Below, piece after piece: positions 56,833-64,000 of a stretch of 64,000 nucleotides of DNA (positions are counted from its first letter, which is position 1; each line of letters begins with the position of its first letter). The notes under the pieces were generated by a model. The model was given only the letters and a program-made list of their open reading frames with translations, was not told the DNA's origin and made no database searches. Made by a program: the position numbers and the translations under genes. The stretch is taken from the NCBI GenBank assembly GCA_013423325.1, contig BLJB01000204.1, positions 1 to 64,000 on the forward strand, read 5' to 3'. Origin of the DNA: Usnea hakonensis (taxonomy: Eukaryota; Ascomycota; Lecanoromycetes; Lecanorales; Parmeliaceae).

Positions 56833-59800
56833 ATGAGCGGAGACTTTTCCGCGTTCAGGAAAAAGGCTCGGACCACACGGTAGTCGGCGTTTGCACAAAG
56901 AATGAAAGCAAGAAGAGCGCATCTAGGTCGCCGACCGCTTGTCGACAAGGGAAAGATACCTCAATCTTTTCCTCGTTCATCCTCTCTACGATCACCACTT
57001 AGCTTTCGACCCAGAGACTTGCTATTTGTCCATGTAATCGCCAGTACGATTGATGTACCGTTTTTCGACCTCCCAGAAAAGTATGGAGTACAAAACGCAC
57101 CCCCTCGTGGCCGCCGATTCGAGGACGAAGGTGAGCCATACTTGCTCGGCTCAGGCGCTTCGTGTTCTGTCGTACATCATGAGACCGATGAGACAACAGC
57201 GAAAGTGGTACCAAGAGGATCCATCGTGGCCCTGAAAATCTGTCACCATGACAACTCGGTCGGGATGCCAGCCATCTCATCATCGTCCCGCTCTATCGTC
57301 CAGGCCATCTGGTAAGATCTTAGGGTTCTGTGCCATCCTTTGCTTCGCTACCATGAGAATCTGTGCAGACTTCTCTTCCTTGCGTGGGAGCCTTTCTCTC
57401 TTATACCCATCCTGGCTCTCGAGCTTGCGGCTTTCGGAACCCTGCAAGACGCTTTACAATCTGAGTCTGGACTTGAATGGATGAACAAATGCAACATTAG
57501 CATGGATATTGCCGTTGGTTTGGACGTCTTGCATGGCTGTGGCTTTGTCCATGGAGACCTGAAAACTTCAAACGTTATGCTGCAAAGCCACCCGGAGCGT
57601 ATTCTTGTCGCAAAACTTCTAGACTTTTCAGGCACAACCGATGTGGCAACCTATGGTACGAAAGGCCACCAAGCTTATATGACTAAGCTATGGATTGCTC
57701 CTGAAATTCTCCTCGGGGCTCAAGCACCAGACTGGCAGAAGGCCGACGTCTATGTATTCGGGCTAGTCCTCAGTCAGATGTGGCAGCGAGAGGACCTTGA
57801 TCTGACCGAACTCTTTCTCCAAGTGAGACTCCCAAAGCGCTCGACGGCCAGTGAGAAAAGCGATATGATTTTGTACTACAAATGTTGCAAAGATGATGAT
57901 GAGATGAGCTGTATGAACCAGGCCTTGCGATCAGTCTCTATGCACAGCCATGACCCGTCAAGTAGAGATCAATCTATCGTGCTAGATCAACTTATTAGAA
58001 GCAGTCTTCGCGCAAATCCATCCGAACGCCTAACCATCAACGAGATACTCGGCTATTTCCAGCCTTTTGCGAGATCAAATGGGCGAGATTTACTGTAAGA
58101 TAAAATTTATCTTTCGCTTTCTTTGGATTTTGCGGTCAGACGTCATAAAGACCCGCTTTGGCCTTCAATGTGCCCTTTTGTTACTGTACGTTGAGATGCT
58201 TACTGATGCCTATGTAGTGAATCAGTAGATCGGGATGTGGCCGAGGCAGCAGAGATGGATCACTGGGCGCGCGCCAACGAATTTGATTTCTTTGTTCGTT
58301 CTTAATCTGATCATGATAAAATCACTCATCACTTGTTGCTGACATGTTACAAACCAGATCTTCACCCCCAAATTCTTGGAAAGGCACGCCGAACACAAGA
58401 AACTGTGTCTACAGTACATGATCGAAGTTGCCGGTCCACCAAACTTGGCCAAGAGCGTGCTAAAAGTGGGCGTAAACGCTGATTATGCGGATTCAGTGAG
58501 ATTGAAGCAGCTACTGAAAACAAATCTCGATGCTTTGGCCAGCGCGAGTCTTGTAGATTCGAATGATTATTATGCTAGATGCCTCCACTTTCAAATTGCA
58601 ACCTCTCTGTTCCGCGGTATGGGTTCAAGGATCAACGAGGACCTTGCTTTGCAATATCTTGCGTCCGCTACCTTGGGCGGGCTCAAAAGGAGCATATCAA
58701 TGTATTGCGCAGTTGAAAATTCTTGTACTCAAGCTCAGGATCTTGCCGTCGAAATACCACGAAACCTATTTTTGACCCTCGGCCACCTGGAAGGGTCGTC
58801 TGAGGCAAGGGATTATCTGCGAGCGTCGGACTTGCAATTGTTCCATGTGGCAAAAGAGGCAGAAAAGTTGTTTGAAGCTGAAGTTCGGCACCTTTTAACG
58901 CAAGATGACGTCTCGAAGATGGAATCTTCATCGGAGATCTGGGAAAGCTTTACGGACTTGCTTGATAAACTGGCGTTGATAGCCGGCGATTCGGATATGT
59001 TCGCGGCAATCGCTGCTGAGGATCTGGAGACCTTGCAGTCCGTCTGTAGCAGAACTCCAGCTATCAAAGTCATGAGTCACTCGGGACTCACTCCACTGCA
59101 CGCTCTCACCCTTATCAATGACCAAGTTGCAGCGAAAATGGCGCCATTGCTTATTGCCCTTGGAGCAGATTCCGCATCCAATGCGTCAGAGCCTTCGGGA
59201 TCTTGGAAGAACCGGACGTGTCTTGGCCTGGGATACCCTCTTTCGTGGGCCATCATTAAAGACAGACCTCTTCTGGTCGAGGTACTGGTTGGAGCATCCT
59301 TTTCGAAGGAATGGACGGCGGACGAGAAGAAGATGGTAGAGATCTTTTTGCTGATGGCCCATTTCCAACGACATACTATGATTAAAACCCTACTTCAACA
59401 TCAGGAGATTTACGAGAAAGCGAAACAGAGAATGCCGAACCGTGGTCTCTTAACGCGAGCATTGAGCTTAAGTATCGAGGGCTCCGATCACGATACTATT
59501 GGCCGTAGATGGAGTCTAGGAAGTCAGTTCCAGTAAGACCGAGAAAGTACTGTTCAATTACTACTGGATCTAGGTGCAGACCCGCTCTGCACCCAAATCC
59601 AGCCCCTTGTTATGCCGCTCCGCAAGAGCATCCTAAGAGGAGACCTGGTTAGTCTAAGATTGTTCATCAAGCATCTGTGCTCAGAGAGGAAAGATGCCTT
59701 GAAGTTGTTAGGTCGTACGGGCGTGTTGCAAGATGGGCGACAGACACCCATCTATTGGTCCGCCCTCTTCGGAAGTTTGGAAGCGCCTTGTCCAGATGTT

Positions 59801-61115
59801 TTTAGGTATCTCCTCTCTGAATACCCGGAGCTTGTGGAGCAGCGATCTGTGTCTGGTAGGACACCGCTACACAGCGCTGCGTGCTATGGAGATCTCATCG
59901 CGGTTAGGGAACTTTTGGCCCACAGCGCGAAAATTCTCACTTTTACATATCAAGGAGCAACGCCTTTCGTCGACGCTCTGTGCCATAACGAGGGTTCTAT
60001 AGCGAAAATTCTGGCTCAACACGCAGATGCTAAAACGCTTCTAGGTCATACTAGCGCGAAAGGGTTTTCAGCCTTCGGAATACTGCTTCACACATATGAA
60101 AGTGGTCGCAGGCACGTGCAATTAGAAAGCTTTCAGCTTTTGCACCTGCTTGGAGGACTAACGTTTATAACAGGGACTATGGGCACGAGGCAGGTCATAA
60201 CCGCATTTCGTGCTCTTTTACGTAAAGGTCGTCCGACTTACCAGCTGCACGTTGACTCAGACTTACGTCTTCTTAAATTCTTTCTTCAAGATGACACGTT
60301 TCGACATAAGATTGACTTCTTCGACTGGACGGGACGCACGGCTCTGCACTATGCAGCTGGGTCCGTATATCTCGAAGCTGTCAGGATCTTATTGGAAGAA
60401 GGCGCTTCGATCAATGCTGAAAGTAAGCCAATCGAAGCGTTCGAGGATATATCTACAACGGAGGGCGGTTGGAGCGCGTTTGACTTTGCACTTAGATGCA
60501 AGCTTGATGGAGCTCCTGATCGAATTAAAGCTGGGGGATCTAGTGAGATCCGAGCGTGGCAGGACCGGCTAGCGACCCTCCTTCTCTTACTCATAGATCG
60601 CGGTGGCCAGCCTGGTAGCCGAGCACCATTCGAGCATCATCAACACCTATGGAAGCTCAGGGATCCTCGCAAGTTGAGAACAGTCTTTCTTACAAATACA
60701 GGTATGTTATTACTTTACCCTTGCATATTGCTGTAATTCTGACGTTGGTTTAGCTCGAAACACTGCGGGCGATGAGACGTGGCGAGGCAAGTGGCCACAG
60801 CCAATACCAGAGGCTACATCCACTTCTATAACGATGCAAAAGCCAACTGCGCAAGCGGAAAAAGACTTTATAGGACCTCGTAGAGCAACGTCAAGTCACA
60901 AGGTGAGAGATGACGCTAGGCAAATTGTCTATCGAACGAGCAAGGGTGAAAAGCACGTGGTCCCTGAAATTTATCTAGATCTCATGGGATCGATGATGGA
61001 CTCGTCATCCTCTGACGAGGATGAGACCGACAAAACAATGATTAAAAACCGGCTAGAAGAGGCTCAAGCATTCAACGCGTCCAGGATGATGGAACATGCT
61101 TTACAGAGTCATTAA
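56833..61115 (+). pseudogene. Protein kinase-ankyrin repeat protein with three in-frame stops
   Basis: Exons 56833-58094, 58218-58293, 58358-60701 and 60754-61115 keep one frame over 1347 codons. Kinase domain: glycine loop GSGASCSV (residues 106-113), ATP-binding Lys135 (IVALKIC), LCHPLLRYHENLCRLL, catalytic loop HGDLKTSN with Asp242, metal-binding Asp264 (DFS in place of DFG), and WIAPEIL. Thus the key catalytic residues are kept. The C-terminal half has ankyrin repeats (SGLTPLHALTL, VSGRTPLHSAACYGDLIAVR, WTGRTALHYAAGSVYLEAVR) and an acidic Ser-rich tail. Three stops interrupt the frame: TAG at 56881-56883, TAA at 57313-57315 and TAA at 59534-59536. Each is followed by sequence that continues the family pattern in the same frame, and each is one C-to-T change from CAG or CAA. 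The first stop depends on choosing the 56833 start; a start at 56902 avoids it. Confidence 0.8.
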
Positions 61116-62082
61116 AGAGACGTAGAGATGGTTGGAAACGTTGAAAGTCACACAGTGCGTTCCCTATCCCTCAAAGAGGATTTAGAGACTAAGAAATGCT
61201 GAAGGAAGCTATCACAGACTGCTGTTTCAAAGATACAGGAGCGTTCGAAAAGGAGGCATCTCGAACACAGCGGACTAACGAGAGGGGACAATGTCGACCT
61301 CTTGAGCAATTGCAATGTTTCGTCCCCTGAGTGTTCACTTCAGGGGCACCCTTTAAGGGCATTTATCCTAGCACCCGCGTGGCGCCACCCCTGGAAGCTT
61401 AATTTTAAGTACTAAGTTGGCCGATCTTGGACCCATGTCTGCCGAGCATCTACCCGAGCATTAAATCCTCGATTACAGAAATCGTTGTTCCATTCCTTTC
61501 TGTCTCTGGTCATATCTCTTTTCACTTCACGAACTTTGTCATCTATCTATGGTCTATGCTGCTAATAGGTGAAATAATGATACCCATGAAGCCACTAGAG
61601 AAAAGAAAGCTGCCCTCAAAAATGTGAAAAGATCTTCTACGGTGCAACCGAGATTACTTATGGATCGGCCGACTATCGATCCCTGTATCTCCACGATCCT
61701 CAAGTGTTTCGCATCACTACTTTCAAATATTAGACCTACCCCGCTTAGGTACATATCAAGATGAAAGTCGAGATCTTGAAGCAAAGTCCTCGTCTTCGGT
61801 CGTCCTTGTTTCAGATACACGATGTGAAAGCTACCTTAAGAAGTTGCTTCTCAAGTATAATTACAAGATGCCCCGCTCGTTAGGAGGCAGATTTTCTCGT
61901 ACATCTCAAATACGCTCTTTTACTACCCATCGGTTTGCTCCGTTTCAGAGATTCACCGTAGCAGTCTGGTCACTCGCTACTTCCATTCGTTTCTCCATCT
62001 ATCCAACCTCCGTCCATTTTCTTCTCTAGCCAGCTACCTATCTCCTTCTCGCGTACAGAGCCTATCCTCACAGCTTTCAAAG
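61116..62082. other. Intergenic
   Basis: The 3' flank of the kinase-ankyrin gene and promoter side of GH12. No gene recognised. Confidence 0.5.
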
Positions 62083-63236
62083 ATGAAGCCAACCACTGTT
62101 CTCTTTCTCGGCTTAGTCTCCGTCCTCCATAACCCCGCCATCGCCATAACTACCAAGACCATCGAAGAACGAGGCACCACGACTCACTGTGGTCAATGGG
62201 ACAGCGTCCAGACTGGCACTTATACCGTCTACAACGATCTTTGGGGTATGTCCGCTGCCAAGTCTGGTAGCCAGTGTTTTGGTGTCGATGGCTTGAGTGG
62301 GTCTACGCTGAAGTGGCATACAACGTACGTCCTTTCCCTGCTGCGCATTTTTCTTCCCCTTCGAAAGTCAACGCCCCTTCTTTACTACGATTCTTTGCCG
62401 CTAAAATTTCAACTCTACGTAATTGACTACTCAAACAGCTGGTCTTGGGCGTCTTTGTCCAGCAGCCAAAACAGCGTGAAGTCCTACGCCAACGCCGTTG
62501 TCTCGCTGACACCAACCCCACTGTCGCGTATCAAGTCGATCCCGTCGACCTGGACCTATACCCAGACAGGTAGCAACGTCGTTGCCGACATCAGCTATGA
62601 CATGTTCACTTCGTCGTCGGCTGGGGGGGCGCATGAGTTCGAGGTCATGATCTGGTACGCTCAATCCACTATGAAGTCAGAGTCTACCATGAGAGATTCA
62701 TCCCCCTACGCGTTGATCCACGAAGACTGCAACTCGCCTACCTTACCCAGACTAGCTCTCCCACAGATCAAGATCATCCTCTGACGCTTTTCTACAATTG
62801 TAGGCTTGCAGCCCTCTCTGGCGCCGGTCCAATCTCCTCCACCTACGGCGCCTCGGGCGCTGCCACTCCAATTGCCCGCGCCATTAATCTCGCTGGTAAA
62901 AGCTGGAACTTGTACAAAGGCCCCAACGGATCCACAACCGTCTTCTCCTTCGTTGCAACGGAACAGGTGTTGGATTTCAGTGGCGATCTACTGGACTTCT
63001 TCGCCTTTTTAGAGGGGGAGGGACTAGGAAGTACGCAATTTGTTACTAGTATTGGCGCTGGCACGGAGCCGTTTAGGTGAGTCTTTCCTTTCGTATCCAT
63101 AGACTTAAGATGGGATGGATAGCTGTGGCGGTGAGGGGGACAAAGAAATAATGAAGACTAATTTTTGGGGACTTCTAGTGGATCTAACGCCGAACTCAAG
63201 GTCACCGGATATAGCACTACGATTCAGTACGTTTGA
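62083..63236 (+). CDS. GH12 endoglucanase/xyloglucanase
   Basis: Secreted glycoside hydrolase family 12 enzyme, 262 aa. Exons 62083-62324, 62439-62654, 62804-63076 and 63179-63236, all GT-AG; intron 1 is a multiple of three without stops, so it is easily mistaken for coding. Signal peptide TTVLFLGLVSVLHNPAIA. Family features: SGSQCFGV, KWHTTWSWAS, VKSYANAVV, IPSTWTYTQTGSNVVADISY and DMFTSSSAGGAHEFEVMIW with the nucleophile Glu149, then WNLYKGPNGSTTVFSFVA and the acid/base Glu241 in GAGTEPFSGSNAELKV. The enzyme hydrolyses beta-1,4-glucan or xyloglucan of plant walls by a retaining mechanism. Length is normal for the family and the ORF is intact. Confidence 0.94.
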
Positions 63237-64000
63237 AGTAATCGTCGCTTCTGGTTTGATAGTAAGCGGGAAAATTGATTTCTTTTCATGCTACGGATTT
63301 CTTCACTGGAATACCGGACACAGATGTTATTTCTAGTATATACTTGTTGCATTACCATATTCAGGATCAAATCCTGCTGATATTCTGTGATAGAATAGCA
63401 GTGATATCACGATTGGTACTATTACGTTAGATATCCCCATTTTGAGTCACACGCTAAGCCTGTACCGAATTTTATAGAGCAATGCTCCAAGCCGATCCTC
63501 TCAACCACTTGCTATTATGGAGATCACTACCATGGACGCTAGAATGGAAGGACTGGAAGCGAGATCTAGGCCTCTCATACTCATTTTGTCTGCCGCGCCA
63601 GGCGTGTTCTAGAGGTGTTAAGCCTAGATATTGTTGTACGGATCCTAAAGGGCGTCTGCAAGTGTACGGATAGGGGTTTTACGCACTTAGTTGGCACCGC
63701 TCTGTAGCCGAGTCTGGTACAACATTGTCTGGAGATTGATCCTGTCGATGAACAACGTGCCCTCCCACATCGACGATGGCTGGTTCTCTCTAAAATAGCC
63801 GAGCCGGCAGTTGCCATTGGATGCTGCGACATTACCAGCGCCGCTTCTAAGGGTGGGGTGGGATCGGGTGGTTTGGGGATTTTGGCGGGGAAAACTTGAT
63901 CCGAGACATCTTAGTTAAGGCTATGGGCTATCTTCTCGAGACCTGCCCCTAATGCTTGGAGATATGTCGAATTAATCCTGTCTCCTCATGATGGCTTTCA
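63237..64000. other. Intergenic at right edge
   Basis: No gene recognised; a gene could begin beyond the window. Confidence 0.5.

Noticed and set aside
57312..57370. Possible intron explaining the TAA at 57313 in the kinase gene (GTAAGA donor, TGCAG acceptor)
   Set aside because: Joining at those sites gives a TGA at the junction, and the removed segment encodes the conserved kinase stretch with HPLLRYHENLCRLL.
59533..59577. Possible intron explaining the TAA at 59534
   Set aside because: Splicing GTAAGA to the nearby CTAG shifts the frame away from the ankyrin reading LLLDLGADPLC.
1..64000. CRISPR arrays, rRNA and tRNA genes
   Set aside because: No regularly spaced repeats, rRNA-like blocks or convincing A/B box pairs were found by eye; a tRNA scan would be needed to exclude a divergent one.

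Overview
This window is nuclear DNA from a filamentous ascomycete (Pezizomycotina). The evidence is short spliceosomal introns (about 45-170 nt) inside most genes, fungus-specific families (a STAND/NLR receptor, a HeLo death-fold protein, DUF7730, GH71 and GH55 hydrolases), and a transposon copy mutated in the repeat-induced point mutation (RIP) pattern. Several genes are of a kind common in Leotiomycetes, but the class cannot be fixed from sequence alone.

Layout. 0.2-10.2 kb: a cyclophilin, a small secreted protein, then three cell-wall-directed hydrolases (GH71 alpha-1,3-glucanase, a secreted lysozyme/SLT-like protein, GH55 beta-1,3-glucanase). 11.8-17.9 kb: an F-box-type protein and a large NACHT STAND protein. 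19.8-25.8 kb: a secreted PLC-like phosphodiesterase, a DUF7730 protein, a secreted cysteine-containing protein and a small SAM methyltransferase. 27.6-31.0 kb: a complete six-exon Argonaute with a CCHC zinc knuckle at its N-terminus. 32.8-34.2 kb: a BAHD acyltransferase. 35.6-40.9 kb: a giant secreted serine-rich, mucin-like wall protein (1713 aa). 42.3-43.2 kb: a metallophosphoesterase broken in its last metal-binding motif. 43.7-47.5 kb: a 3.8-kb Tc1/mariner-type element with 121-bp inverted repeats, saturated by RIP except at its ends. 47.7-54 kb: a hypothetical protein, two decayed gene fragments and an AAAP amino-acid permease. 54.9-61.1 kb: a divergent pair, a HeLo-pseudokinase gene on the minus strand and a protein kinase-ankyrin gene on the plus strand, both interrupted. 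62.1-63.2 kb: a GH12 endoglucanase.

How the parts relate. The secreted hydrolases would act on alpha- and beta-glucans and possibly bacterial walls, either for wall remodelling or for attack on other microbes. The NLR, the Argonaute and the HeLo/kinase pair are genome-defence or self/non-self functions. The most striking item is the divergent HeLo-pseudokinase / kinase-ankyrin pair. Its domain layout mirrors the animal necroptosis executioner MLKL (four-helix bundle plus pseudokinase) facing an ankyrin kinase. In this genome both partners carry stops or frameshifts, and the three kinase-gene stops are all explainable as CpA to TpA changes. No PKS/NRPS backbone, CRISPR array, rRNA or tRNA was recognised. 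Intron boundaries were placed by splice consensus, reading frame and remembered family patterns; no alignment was run.
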